This document shows, one piece after another, positions 22,401 through 37,400 of a DNA stretch of 64,000 nt. The stretch's first letter is position 1. Each line of letters opens with the position of its first letter. The stretch is taken from positions 2,035,501-2,099,500 of the forward strand of contig JAVTVX010000026.1 of assembly GCA_033439265.1 (NCBI GenBank). The letters run 5' to 3'. The translations under genes were made by a program, and so were the position numbers. The notes below the pieces were generated by a model. The model was not told the DNA's origin. It saw nothing but the letters and a program-made list of their open reading frames with translations, and ran no database searches. Origin of the DNA: Dillenia suffruticosa. Its lineage: Eukaryota > Streptophyta > Magnoliopsida > Dilleniales > Dilleniaceae.

Positions 22401-25400
22401 AGATCATAGGATCCTTACTTCGACCAAAGCCTGTGATATCTATAAACAGCAAGTTCTCGTGAATTCAACAACCTAGCTGTAGTGATCGTGTCACCAAAAG
22501 ATGCAAAAAAAAAAAAAGTTGATTATGCATCTTACCTAGATGCGATGACAACACATAATAGAAATGTTTATGAGCCATAGCTTTTTTAGGTCCCGTTGGC
22601 TGTACTCAGTCATTGGTATTATCCTTTGGGGAAACTTTATCTTCCAATTGAAATTAGTGAGAGGGAACATCTGATCTTTAGATTTCTGACTAAGATGTGT
22701 GATTAACGAGTTACAAGGAAAATTGCTATAGTTACCAAAGTTTCCAACTAGACTCTTTTGGAAAGGCTGTTGGATGGCTGAAAATAGTTGGTCAAAGATA
22801 GTAAGGCAGTAAGCCTAATAGTGTCTATCACATAAGTTGCAACAAGGGAATCAGTTTGTTTGCCTCATTAGGTTACTATTGTTTGCCTTGTAGGGCAGAA
22901 AGAGGCTTGTTTGCTTTTCTCGCTTTAGGTGGGCACAGTACCCTTATTCTTGTGTGTATTTTGCATCTACTTTATTTTCTTTTTCTTCTTAAAGATTTGT
23001 CTTGACTTTGCTGAGAACATTGAGAAATTGATGTATGGTTCGGAAAGGGGGTAGCTAAAAGGATCATTTGTTAAGTTGGGAGTAGGTTTCAAAACCTAAA
23101 TCTGAAGGTGGTTTGGAACTCTATCCAAGAATGTTTTTGTTGTAAGCAAATGGGTTTGGGGTTTCCTCTTAGAATCCAACTCTTTATGGCATAAGGTTAT
23201 AAAAGGTTAGGACAAAATGGATGATATACAAATGTTGGAGTTAGAGCTTCTCATTGTAGTCTTTTGAAATTCACCTTTCACTTGTATCAGACTTTCCTTC
23301 CCCTTGTATCTTTCAAAGTGGGTGATGGTTCTTGTGTTCTCTTCTGGAAGGATTATTAAATTTGCTATCCTCCCTTATCTATTATTTGTCCTCGACTCAG
23401 TTGGTTGTCTATGCTTCACTTGGCCCCTATCAAAGACTTTTACAATTGGAAGGGTCACTCGGTCTATTGAGATTCTCATTTTTAGGAACTCTCTGTAATA
23501 GAGAAGTCAGAGTTTCTTCCCTACTTTCCCTTTTATGAGAAAATAAACCTCCTTGTAATGTTTTGGGTATTAGAGTTTGTGCTGTTGATAGTTTGGCCAT
23601 TCTCTCTTGCAACTTTCTTTTTCATCATCTTACCTCCTTCCCCATGCCCTTCTTTTTTCTTTATTAATTTTATTTGGAAGACAAAGGTTCCTACTAATCT
23701 TCAGCCTTTTATTTGGCTTATGGTGGTTAACAAGATAAATACAAATGAATTGTTACAAAAGAGGCCTTCAAATGTGATGTGTCCACATGCTTGTGTCATG
23801 TGTTACAGTAACTATGAAACAAGAGATTTCGTTTATCTGCATTACTTTCTTGTGCGAGAGATGTCGAATCACCACTTTCTTTTGTGTGACAAGGAGTGGG
23901 TTTCTCTGGGCAGCCGCTTTGAGTTAGGTTTTGAAGGGCAGAAAGATTTTTAGGTCGCTTTGGAGATGTGCTTTTGTGGCTTTTTGTGGTGTATTTGGAT
24001 GGAGGAATGGTAGAATTTTCAGGAATCAGATTAGTGGTCCTTCCCTCCTTTGGGATGTGTTCTTTTCCTCTTTGTGAGTTCATGTCTCAGTGGTCTATAA
24101 AATTTATAATTTAGAGGATTTGGAGAGGGATTGGAGAGCAGCCCTTTTCTAGTTTATGTATTGCTCTTTGTTCACTCAGGTCTCAGGTTTTTTTATCATC
24201 CTTAGCAATTTTGTTTTTTGTTTTGTTTTGTTTTGGTTTTTTTTTTTGTTTTGTTTTTTTAAATATAATGGAGTTACTTTTCCGATAAAAATGTAACAAT
24301 AATTTGGAAACAAGAAATCACATGTTTTTGCATTGTTCTATCATGCGGGGGATGTGGAATCACCACTTTGTTGTGTGTGATAATGAGTGGGTTTATCCTA
24401 GGAGTTTCTCTGAGGTGCGTCTCACAAAATTTAGAGATTTTGGAGGGCGGAAGGATGCTTGTTCACTTTGGTAATGTGCTTTTGTGGCTATTCTTGGTTA
24501 TACTCAGAGGAAGTGAAATGTTAAAATTTTTAGAAATCACACTTTTGGTTTTTCTCTCTTGTCCATGATAAAATTGTGTTTTATACTTGCTTTTGGATTC
24601 TTGTCTCAGTAGTTTATAAAGATTATAGTTTAGAGGAGCTGAGGAGGGATTTGTGAGTAGTCCTTTATTGGTTTATGTATTACTTCTTTTTACTCACTTC
24701 AGAGGATTTCTCATCTTTCGAGGTTTTGTATATTCTATTTTACCATTAATACAATGCTTTTTTTATTACTAAAAAGCGTGTGAAATGCCCTTTCTCTTTA
24801 TTTTTAAAAATAAAATTCTTTGTGCAAGTGGCGGTCCTTTTGTTCAAGGTTGGTTCTTATGGATTCATGTGTTTCTTCTTTAGTCTTTGGATGGTATCAT
24901 TGGATTTTTATCTGCCTGGTTGGAGTTGTTTCTTGTGCTGTCTTATTGGTCTTTGAGATATTGTCCAGTCCAAGGATTAATGTGGTTAAAACATTTCTGG
25001 CTTTAATTTGATGCATTGTAAACAAGTATTATGCATTTTAAATTTCTAGCTTCTCCTAACTGTCTTTCGGTCATTGACTGCTAGATGTACCATTATCTTG
25101 TGCATCATAATCCGTTGAAAAGTAATATGCATGCATTTTGAGAGATGCAAATTTATTTTGAACCTTATGGATGTTTTTCTGCAATACCTCTTGATACATG
25201 TGGTTACTGTCCTGCTTATTTCCTGTTTTTTTTTAGTAATGTTCTCTTTTAAGATTTGGATTCAATTATTTCTTTTTTGGTGTTGCAATGCCTGTTCTTT
25301 GGCATCTTATTTGACTTTAAAATTTCTCTGCACAGAGCTTTTGTTGCCCCTGCTGACATTCAGGCATTCACTAGCGAGTCAAAGAATAAATTAACAGCTC

Positions 25401-28400
25401 GATGCCAGGGTAAAACAGTGAAATATTTTGCTCAAGCAGTGAAAGAAATTTGTGAAGCTTTTGAGGAGTTACAGCGCAAAAATTCTGGTGATTTGGGAGA
25501 TGATATTGATAGATCAGCTCCTGGTTGTGAGGCCCCTGATGGTGATGGATCTGAGGCTGATGGAGTGGAGGTTGACTTAAAGGAACAAGTTTCTCTAGCC
25601 AAGGCAAAAGGGGAAGGTGAAGATGAAGGCCTAGGTGGAGGAGGATCTGTTTCTGAGCAGTGCTCTATTAAAGGTGATACTGAGGTCGAAGATATAAAAC
25701 CCACTGTTGCATGTAATATGAACGGAAGCAGTAAATTATCCAACGGTGAACCATGCTTTCCTAAGGAGGAAATAACACCAACAGCAAGTCCGGTTAATAC
25801 TTCCAACCTAAAAGAAGCTTTAAGTGATGAACCTGAAGATGGTGTCTTACGCATACAACGCTCGAGGAGTTCAATGAAACGCATGAGTACTAGTCATAGT
25901 AATCCTTCATCTGACGGTGAAGGTGATTCTTTGGGTTCTGCCCGGCCTAAGCGCATGATTGGTGGACATAAGGTGTTGATTAATGGTCAGAAGGGAAACA
26001 AAATGGTGACCGGATCAAAACAAGCTAGTGGTAATCTTGGTGAAGTTCGTCGAAGTGGCAACTCTAGTCAGAGATCAGCAAAATATGATAGCTCAAGTGT
26101 CCATGATGAAACGCCAAAACATGGAGAGGATTTGGGAGATGGACAAATTGTAAAAGTTGGCTCACAGAACAGCAAGAAAGTGTCATCTCCAGTTAGTTTG
26201 AAAGTAGATAATAACAATGTAAAGAAAGCAAAGAACTTGTTGAAGGGTAGAAAGCATTTTGAGGACTGTGATAATGTAAAAAGTGAAGCTGTGTCTAATT
26301 CAAAGGACCGCAAGAGAGGTGTCGATGAGGATAAAGGGGTGCAGCTTGGACAGGGGAAACATAGTTTGGGTTCCAAGAAAGACCCCAATCCTTCTAAGAG
26401 GTTAAAACGCATAGACGTGGTTGGTGATGACACCCAGAAGTCCTTGCTGAAGAAAAGAAATGGTTCTTCAAGTGTGAAAGAGTTTGATAGAGAAGAAGAT
26501 CATACAGAAATTGGAAGCTCTGCTTCCCACGTGAAAGCAGAAAAGCAGGTGACTTTAAGAACCCAAGGAGGGGTCTCTGGATCTAACACATCTGGTGATA
26601 ATGCTGTTTTACCATTAACAAAGCGTCAGTGTGAGGCATTGGAGGCTATGTCTGATTCTGATTCCTCTGAGGATAGAGTGGAAAAAGAATCTGGCCCAGT
26701 TAAAGATAATTTGTCATCTGATAAGCATGTTAAATCTCCTGCTACTCAAATTCACAAGAAAAGAAGTGCTGTTTGCCGATTTGTTGATGATGATGAAAAT
26801 GAAGAGCCTAAAACTCCAGTTCATGGGGGACTTTCCATAAATGTCAATGCAAAGTCATCTCTAACAGATTCAGGAAATAATTCCAATGCTTGTCATGAAA
26901 GTTTAAGTCATGCTAAACATGCTGTTGGGGACTTAAGTAGACCTGAGGGTAGCCCCTTTAAGGAATCTGTTCTACCTGCAAAATCAGCGAATGAATCTTT
27001 ATCTCCCAGTCTGCCTGAAGCTTTAGAAAAGAGACCTGCAAAGACATTTGCTATGATCCCTGTCACCAGCAGTCCTGGGAAGTTAGGATCAGAGAGATCG
27101 GCTTCTAAAGATGCCAAGCCAGCTTTCGTTTCTCCGGTGAAATCTCCTCTGGCAGTTGGTGGTGCTGGTGCCAAACAGCTGGTAGAGACTCAAAATGCCA
27201 AACCTCCTGGTAAACTTTCTGGTTCTGGTGCTCAGAAAAGGGCTCATGCTGGGTCTGGTAAGGGTTCAGGTGTGGTTTCTAATAGCTTGAACCCTTCCCA
27301 TAATCACCTTGCCACTCAGAAAAACAGGCCAATTTCTTCTGGAGAGAGGTCAAAAGTCACTCCTAAAGCAACAAATTCAAAAATGACTGATTCCATTGTT
27401 TTGGCTAATAATTTAATTGGAAATGATTCATCATCTGGTGAAAGGTTCATCTCTCTCTCTCCCTCTGTCTCTCTCCACACTGATCTCTCTTCAGTCCCTT
27501 GTTCAATTTTAATTAATGATTTGTATTCCTGCAGGCTGGAAACTGCTGGAGATGATAGAAGTAGTTTATTGTTAGATTCCAAGGTTGAAGATTCGGTTAC
27601 TTCCATGAAGCATCTCATTGCAGCTGCTCAGGCGAAAAGGAAGGAGGCTCATTCTAGAAACATTTCAGTTGGGAATCCAAGTTTAGGTGTTCTTTCCGCG
27701 TCTGATTTCCAGGGAGGAAGTCCTATCACTGCCTCTGCAGCTCAACCGCTTCTTTCTGGTAGCAGCCATGCAGGGCAACCTGATTTGATGGGGCTTCCTC
27801 ATTCGACATCTCCAACTGTTCAAGGTCGTCTTATTTCATCTCGGAATCAACTTCAAGGCGAAGAACTTGAGGAGAGAAGAGTTAGTTCAGGACACCGAAC
27901 TGCTGGAGGCTCGCTGAGTGGAGATACCGAGGCAGCTGTAGCTCGTGATGCTTTTGAAGGGATGATAGAGACTTTGTCGAGGACCAAAGAAAGTATAGGG
28001 CGTGCAACACGTCTTGCAATTGATTGTGCCAAGTATGGCATTGCGAACGAGGTTTGTAGCACAGTCATTCACCTTCTTGCTTTGCAATGTGCATTTTTAA
28101 TTTTGTCAGATGACCATGTTCTGTTATTCTCTAAGGGCTCAATAATGCTTAACCTTTACTTCTGTTGTCTGAAATATGAGCATAGGTTTTGAAGCGTCCT
28201 GGTCTACATTTGAGTATTCTCCTTTTATTTTTTGGATATCTTCTTTTCATTTCTTGCTTTTTTTCAAATCATTATCTCAGTGCCCTGGTGGGGGTTTCGT
28301 CATTGCTTTCTCTTTTGGTAGTTTTTTGGCCCATTAATCTGTTAATTCAATTCTAAACCTGGTACATGGAATCTGCAAACAATTTTTGTGGTGGGACAAT

Positions 28401-31400
28401 GTCAAAGCTGTCTTATATTTATCTTTTGACCACAATACTTGGACAGTCTCTTCTTGCATTGTTATTTTCACTGTTCAATTCAAGAAAGCTTCTGTGGTAA
28501 AATTGGTCCTGGTCTGTGTAATTTTCTACTGAATCTTATGGTTTTTAACATGTAAAATATGTTTATTAGCCTTCATTTTGACCTCTATATGGGATCCATG
28601 ATGTTGATTCTTATTGGTTTTGTTAATTTGAGTTTAACCTGGGTTCTGCTGTTTTGCTTTCTGAGGATTTAGTGATTGAAATCTCTATATTGACTCTTTT
28701 TTTTTTGGGTTATTAGTGCTGATGTCCCTATTAGAACTTGGAAATAGTATTCCTACTTTATTGGTCGTGTATCTAGAAAGAGTGTAAATAACTCAAGTCT
28801 CTGGCTCATAATTACTCTGAGCATTCTATCCTCAACTGATCTGCAATTCATACTGTACAATCCAAAATGTTGTGTAATAGTACCTAGATCAAAAATATTG
28901 ACAAAATACAAACCACATAAGTAGAAAGATCTTTTTTTTTATTTTTTATTTTTTTCCATCTATATAGAGAGATTATAATATTCAATACCTATTTTTATTT
29001 ACTTTTGTATTGATTAGAATGTATTGTACATATTAGTCAGAATCACAGATTAAAACATATGCTTGAGGGAAGCAATTACCACTGGATGTATAAGCTTAAG
29101 TATTTAATTTAGTTAATCCTTTACACGTCATATACTGTGAAAGTAACTACCATGTTTCCTTGCCCGTCCCCATTTGATAACGAACAATGATCCTGATAAA
29201 AATTTGATCAATTGGCATTTCTAAAAGGAAAATGCAAGGGCTTATTAATACACCAGCATCCTTCCTTTTTTAACAGTTATAGTTTTTCTTCTTAAGATCT
29301 CTGCTGGATCATTGTCAATGGATAGTTGAGCTATTAATGATGAGTATAGTTCCAACTTTTTATGAGGCAGCATTATTTAATGCAAAGGTCTTTAATGGTT
29401 TTGGTTCTGATTAAAATGGTTTTGAGTAGATTATTACTTGTCTTCTTCTCCCTTACCTGTGAGCCTAAACACATTACTTATTTAACTAGATTCTTGAATT
29501 ATCCTTGTTTCAGATTTCTTTTGACCAAACTTTCGTGCCCCCCCCACCCCCAAAAAAAAAAAAAAGAATGAAAGGACAGCCTGTCCAGAGTTTGTGCGGT
29601 CCTAATTATCCAAAATACATGGTAGGTCTTCTCTCCCCCAAAAGCCATCCTATTTATCTTCTTGCTTTATGTGGTGGGGTTTTTTTTTTCTTGTTCTTCC
29701 TTTTTTTTGGGGGGGGGGGTAGAGAATAGAAACTTACCTTTCAGTTTTCAAATTTTATTTCTGCAAACAATAGGCCAAAAGGGTTGGGTTTATTTAAAAA
29801 TAATTGAAGCAAATTACAAAATGGTAGCTTGGCTAAATTATAGCATCATTCTAACATAAAAGGGGGTAATTCACTGCAAGTCACATTTCTGGATTAACTT
29901 TCATTTGGGCATGTTCTTAACTTGCCTTATTTAAGTAGGTGACATCTTTTTTGAATCTGTATAGTGTATCAAAAAAATCAGAGAAAAACTTTACCCCTTT
30001 CCTAGAGTGTTCCTGGCAGAAAAGTTCATTTCATTCTCCACTTGGCAATCTAGAGTATGCTATTCTTGCTCAGTTCTGGCTTCTCAACATTACTGCAAAT
30101 GAGTTACTTTAATTTTTGTGTCAAATAAAATTTGAATCTTTCTAAAGATCGAAAAATTTATTGGAAGGATGCTTCTTTGCTTTGGAAGTGTGCTCTTATA
30201 GCACTTCCTTGGTGTATCTGGATTAGACTCTTGGTACTTTTCTTCTTTGGGAAAATGTGTTTTGTGTGTGCTCTTTGGGATTATGTATGTGCCGAGAGTC
30301 TTTAGAGATTATTGTCTTGAGAACTTGAAGAGCGATTATAGAGAAGTTCTCCATTAGCTCTTAGTTTTCTTTTCTTGTCTAGCCTCTGAACCACTAAGCC
30401 GAATGTATAGCATTAATGACACCCAAGGGATGCTTGCCTAGAACCTTACAAGAAAATAAAATCCACAAAGTCAGCTAGATCCATCGAGGTGGAAAACTAT
30501 AAGAAAACCAAAAAGGATAATGATTTAAACAAGCTATATTAGAGAAAGTCTAGAGAAGCTTCTTTGACCATAAAAAAATTTCCTATTGCATATCCTCTCC
30601 ACTAATTGGAAAAGCTAGATGAATCATCCTAACAATCCTCCTCAGTAATACAAGTTCTCAATCATCTCTGCACTGACAAGTTGCTATGAAGGGATTAGAG
30701 GACACCAGGTGAGTGTCAAGGATGAAGAACCTGATTCTCACAGATGATGTGTCCAAGAGCAACAAAGAAGCAAGTGATCCATTGATTCATGCTCCCTTTT
30801 GCAATGGGGCCACATTCACCATAACAAGCCCTGCCATTGATTGATTATCATGAGTTAAAATTGCTTCCCACTCAAAAAGCAAAGCCTTGGGTGAGTTGAA
30901 GTCTTCCAAATTGCCTACGTAGAAAAGAAGGCCTTTCCTTATTGTCCATGTCCTTGGATATGCAGAAAATTGTTACATCAAAAGAAGATGAGTTGGTTCT
31001 CATCCACACTGCCATGCCCCTCCTATTTCCATTACCTTTGCCCATTCTATCTACTGATGTGATTACTAAAGCATTTTATGTTGGGGAAATGAGGGTAAAA
31101 TGATTTTAAAAGGAGTTAACTTCATAGTTTTCTGGTTTATGCAGGTTGTAGAACTCCTGATACGAAAATTGGAGAATGAATCTAGTTACCATCGGAGAGT
31201 GGACTTATTCTTTCTTGTTGATTCTATCACTCAATGTTCTCATAGCCAAAAAGGTAGATATCCTAGATGAAGTATTGTAACAGGTATTTGTTACATGGCT
31301 GCAGTGTTCACTTTGTCAGTCCGTCTATCACTCTATTTCTTTTGTGGTTGTCATAGTTGCAGCATGTATTGAGGGGTTTTTGAATTATGTGCCAAATCTC

Positions 31401-34400
31401 TTTATAAAAATGATGATATATTAATGGTGCCTTGCGGATGCTTTAGCTACATTATACTTACAATCCATGAATTGTATGCAGCCACTTGAATAGCTGACTG
31501 GTTTTGTTGATTCTTGCTTGTGATGTTTACTAAGGCATTGCGGGAGCTTCTTACATTCCTACAGTGCAAGCTGCACTGCCACGTCTTTTAGGTGCTGCTG
31601 CACCACCTGGAGCTGGTGCTCGTGAAAATCGTCGGCAATGCCTCAAGGTAACTGTGTCCCATTTTCTCTGATGGAAAGTAGTAGTACCAAATAAGTTGAA
31701 TGTTCTCTTCTATCAGGTATTGCGGCTATGGCTTGAGAGGAAAATCCTTCCTGAATCCCTTATCCGGCGATACATGGATGATATTGGAGGATCAAATGAA
31801 GATGTGACATCTGGCTTAACTCTTAGACGTCCATCAAGAGCTGAGCGTGCTGTTGATGATCCAATAAGAGAAATGGAGGGAATGCTTGTTGATGAATATG
31901 GAAGGTCTGATGTTTTCTCCAAATTCTTTTACATGCCTTTATTTTTTTTGGATTTCTTCCGCTGCTTTTTCTTTTCCCCGAATTTTTTTTTGGTTGGTAG
32001 TGGTAGTTGGGGACTGTTCCCTTATATTGTTTTTTCTTTGTTGCTCTTATTTTCTCATCAGTGCTTGTATAATTATAGAAATGCAACAATCCAATTGCTG
32101 ACTTAAAAACCTGCCCGCTGGCTTTTGTACAGGCATTAAAGTCCAATTTCTAATGTTCTCGTCATCTTCTTACAGTCTGAAACTTTTATTTTATTCTCCA
32201 GTTTTTTTCCTGGACAATTGAGGTTGACATTTTTTCCCTTGGAATGTTCTATTCAGCAATGCAACATTTCAGTTGCCAGGCTTCTTGTCTTCACATGTAT
32301 TTGAAGACGAAGAAGAAGATTTTCCAGGCAGTCCATGTAACAATGTTTCCAATGCATCACCAGTCCAACCTGACCATGGTCCAGCACAGCCAGAAACAGT
32401 TACAGCTACTCCAAGTGACAGGCGCCACCACATCTTGGAGGATGTGGATGGTGAGCTGGAGATGGAAGATGTTTCTGGACACCCAAAGGAGGAGAAGCCC
32501 CCTGTAAATGGCTCTTCTGAGATGAATTCGCAGCTGCAGAGTTTGGATAATATATTAGAACCAGATTCAAACATTTCAGACGAGTTGCCCCCATTACCAG
32601 AGGGTTCTCCACCATTGCCTCTTGACTCCCCTCCCTCACCTCCCCCTTTACCTCCTTCACCTCCACCTCCATCACTGCCCCCATTGCCACCATCATCTCC
32701 ATTGCCGCCCCCACCACCACCCCCACCTCCTCCATCGCAATTGCCTCCGCAGGTGCTTCCCCCTTCAGGCCCTCCACCATCAATAACAGTTCAACCTTCA
32801 TTAGTTCCTCAACCTTCAGGCCCTCCGCCATCAATGCCACTTCCGTCATCAGTGCCTGCTTCACCAAAATTGGTATATCAGTCGTCTGTTCAACATGAAC
32901 ATTGTGGCAATGCTAGCGTAAGACATCTGGATGTTTCCATTGTTTTGTTGTTGTTAATTGCATACAATCTTAATTTACACCTCCTCTATTCAGGGTAACC
33001 AACTGGTCCAAATGCCTGGAAGCATAGCACATGGGAGTAGGATTGATGTTGCTGTGACAAGTGAAACATTTCCACAACAGTCACCTTGCTACATTCAAAC
33101 TGGAGTGAGCAGCATGCGTGATGCATCGGGATTTAATTCTTCAAGGCCTTTGGAGTATGCAGGCAATGAGATGTATACACATGCCCAGGCTTCCCAGCCA
33201 AACCAGCAATTTCAGCCTTCTGGCACACTGTTTACCCAAGGGCCTTACCATCCCGCAGGCCCTTCTCACCCCTCATCTGTTCACTATTCATATCCAAAGC
33301 CTGTGGCTCAGCAACATCCACAGCATGCATATTCTCGCCCCTACTCAATGCCATCACATCCAGATGGATGGAGGCAATATAATGATGAACAATGGAGAAT
33401 TCCACCCCAGGAATTCAATGCAGATAATCAGCGTGGTGGGTGGATGGGTGCAGGAAGAGCTCCTTCTTGTTCAGGTGCACCCTTCAACCAAGAAGGTACT
33501 TGTGCTTTCATATCTCATTGACATTACTTATCATCATTGTTGTCAAATGGGGTATAGTAGCACATATCAATTTCCTTTTATTTTTTGGTTGTTACATATT
33601 GTATTGTGCTTTATAAATTTTTTTTTGAATTAATAGTAATAATAATAATAAACCGCTGTTGTAGAATATATAAATTTTGAAGAAATATGGTAGTGACATT
33701 AAATGAATAAGTAAATTGCAACCAATATTGAAACAGGTTCAATTTAATAAATATATCACTATTCCTTTTCTTGCTCTTGTGCCTTTTTTTATTTTTGAAT
33801 TTTGTACTGCTATTTATACTTTTTTAGAGGAGTTTATTTGAATGTAGTGTAGACCATAATAGAGAAGATCAAAAAATGAAACATTTTTTTTTTTAGATTT
33901 TGAAAAGTTAAAAGAATATAAAGATAATATGTTTACATTGTTGACCCAAAACTTGTAAAGTGGCAAAAACTGTCTAGAGAACTGTATAAAGCCGTAATTC
34001 GTAAAACTATTGTAAAAGTTTTTAAAAAATTATTGTGAAGGTTAAAAAGTTAGGAGAGATCGGCAAGTTAAGAGAGATAGCAGAAACAATGAATGAACGA
34101 AAGATTCATATCATGTGTCTTCAAGAAACTAGGTGGGGGAGAAGCTTAGAGTAGTAGAGGCTTTTGGTCATAAGTTTTGGTATACAGGTAGGAATAGAAT
34201 TAAGAATGAGGTAGAAATAATTGTATATGAGGATCTATTAGAAAATGTAATAGAGATAAGATGGAAGGGAGATAGAAATATATTTGTCAAGTTAGTAGAT
34301 AGAGAAAACGTAGTTAATATAGTTAGTGTGTATGCGGATCAAATAGGTATAGATCCAATTAGTAAAAGATAATTTTTGGAGGATTTGGATGAATTTATAC

Positions 34401-37400
34401 AAATCATACCTAGTAGAGAAAAATTATTTCTTGGAGGAGATCTAAATAGATACGTAGGAGAGAGGAATGAAGGATCGAAACCGTACATGGAAACTTTGGA
34501 TTTTGTAGTAAAAATGAGGCAAGAGGTACCATTTTAAAGTTTGTCACAGCATTCGATCTGGTACTTGTCAACATCTTTTTTAAGAAAAAAGAATCGCATT
34601 TGGTTATATATAGAAGTGGGTCTAATGTTAGCCAAATAGATTTCTTTCTCACTCGGAGAGATGATGGAATGACATGTAAGAATTGTAAGGTTATACTAGG
34701 GGAGAGTGTAGCAACTCAACATGGACTCCTAGTTTTAGATATTCGTGTGCTTAAAAGGCAAAAGAAGTATCATCCATTTTTGGAGTCAAGAATTAAGTGG
34801 TAGAACCTAAAATGAGAAAATGTGACGACCTTTAGAGATAAATTAATTCAATTAGTAAATTGGTTCATTAATGATGATTTGGAAACAATACGGAAAGATA
34901 TGTCTACTAATATTAAAAATATAGGTAGGGAGCTTTTTGGTGTATCTAAGGGTCAATCTCCAATAGGCAAGAAATCATGGTGGTGAAACGAAAAAATACA
35001 AACTACTATCCGACCAAACGAGAGTATTATAGGAATCTTAAAAGTAATAATAGTAGCGATGCATATAAAAAATACAAACGTACAAAAAAAAATGTGAAAA
35101 AGATTATCCAAAAATAAAAAAGTAAGGTGTATAATAAACTATACAAGAGACTAAAGACTAAAGATTGAGAAAGAGAGATAGAATTGTCAAATTAAGGGAG
35201 AGAAAGGGAAAAAGACTTAAATGGTGTTAGTTGTATTAAGAGTGGAACCAATAGTATACTTGTAAAGAATGAGAATATAAGAAAGTGTTGAAAGACCTAT
35301 TTTGATAATCTTTTTAATGTTAAGAGTACAACAGATACATAAAATATCGAGATATCTGTCGAAGAGATTAATAGAGATTTTAAATGTAAGATTCGTATCC
35401 ATGAAGTGAATGAGACTTTAAAGAGAATAAAAAATAATAAAACCTAGGACCTGATGGTATTCCCTGTTGAAATTTGGAGTGCGGAAGCGTAGATGATTGG
35501 GTTAGGATTTTGTGTTGAGCAATGGATTGAAGGCTTTCTGTTTTGTGTGTTTGAAGGTTGAACAACAAAGAAAATGAGAGCTTGAATTTGTGAGAATGAA
35601 CTCAATTGTATTGTTTTAATAAAATATCAAATACAAGACACTTTTGTTGAGAGAATGCTCAAGAATAAGAGAGACTATGTTCTATACTAGGCTATGGAAG
35701 ACAATTCTCCAATGTTTTTTTAGAATACAAGAGACCTCCTATTTATAGAGAAAAAGGTGAGGAGAGTCCAATATGACTGTTGGAAGGGCCATCATTGCAT
35801 TTCAACAGCTACAAAAACTAGCTGTTGAAATGTGCTTTGCCCATTCAGCCCTTGGTAGATTGGACAGACTATTGGCCCACTCTCTAGGCTATGAAGGACC
35901 TTAAATGAGGCCCTTTTTGGACCTTAAATGGAGCATAAAACTTGGATTTATGGACTCCAAAACTTGCACAAAATTTGGGCTAACTTGAGCCTTAATGTTG
36001 GAGTAATTTTCTTGGGCAGATTTTTGGATATTTTTTGTCCAGAAATTTGACTAACTTTTCTGACTAACTTTTTTGTCCATTTTTGGACAGTCTTCTTGAG
36101 CGTTGGTAGCTTTATTTTGAGCCCTTCCTTCCCTTCATTTCCTTGGACTTTTGATGCACATTTGCTATTTAAGGTTTTGACGGATTAGGGCAATGTACTC
36201 GGGAGGCATCCTTTCGCATGCTTTCTTGAATGCTTTATCATCACTTTCAACATTCCCATTGAAGTGTGTAAATGTTTGAGTGAATTTGGTATAATAATAT
36301 TAACGGATATTTTCAATAAAATTTGGCAAATTAAGAGAATGTCCCAAATATAAAGAAAGAGTATAATTGTACCACTATAAAGGGAGTTGTAACTAATATA
36401 AGAACTTGCGTTCCCAATTAATATTTGGCTCCATCAAGGTTTGGCATTATGTCCCATCTTTTTTGTAATAGTGATAGACGAAATCACAAAAAGCATTTAA
36501 GTTGAAATACTATGGTATACGTTTTTTGCAGATGATATAGTATTGGTTGATGAAATTAGGAAAAATATTAGTGCTAAATTAGAGTTATGGAGGGTCACAC
36601 TGAAATCCAAAGAGTTTAGATTGAGTAAGTTGAAAACTGAGCATATGAGATGTAGGTTTAGCGACAATTATCAAAATAAAGAAAAAATGATTAGTTTAGA
36701 TAGATAAGATGTATAAAAAAATGAACGATATAGATATCTTGATTCTATCATTCAAAATGATGACAATATAGATAAGAATGTAAATTATAGGATTCAAGCG
36801 GGTTCGATGAAATGAAGAAGAGTATTTGGAGTTCTTTGCGATTGTACGATACCACTGTATTTGAAGGGAAAGCTCTATAGAACGGCAGTAAGATCTGCAC
36901 TATTATATGGTATTCAGTGTTGAGCTATTAAATAATAATAAAAATAAAAAATAGCTGTAATAGAAATGTGAATATTTAGCTAGATGTATGGCAAAACTAC
37001 AACAACAACAACAACAACAAACTGCGCCTTAATCCCAATAGTTGGGGTCGGCCATTTGAGAGACAAACTTGAAAAGGAGAGAAAAATAAAATAAAAATAA
37101 AGATAAAATAAAATAAAAATAAAATAAAAATAAAATAAAATAAAATAAATACAATGAAAAATAGATAAATAAATCAATAGATAAATATTTGAAAACAGAT
37201 TGGTTTAATTTGTGCGGATTCTACTACGCCATCCATTCCTATCCAAAACCATTTCCTCTTCTAAACCCTTAATCTTCAAATCTTTGCGGATAACTTGCAT
37301 CCAAGTTTTCAGCGGTCTACCTCTACGTTTTACTAAACTGTCTAGATTTAAGTTCTCGGTTCTCCTAACAGGCGCATCATTGGGTCTTCGTTGCACATGT

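Noticed and set aside
32406..32867. Long minus-strand open frame opposite the HUA2-like gene
   Set aside because: It is the mirror of the proline-rich coding repeat in exon 8; composition is Met/Glu/Val-biased with no family match.
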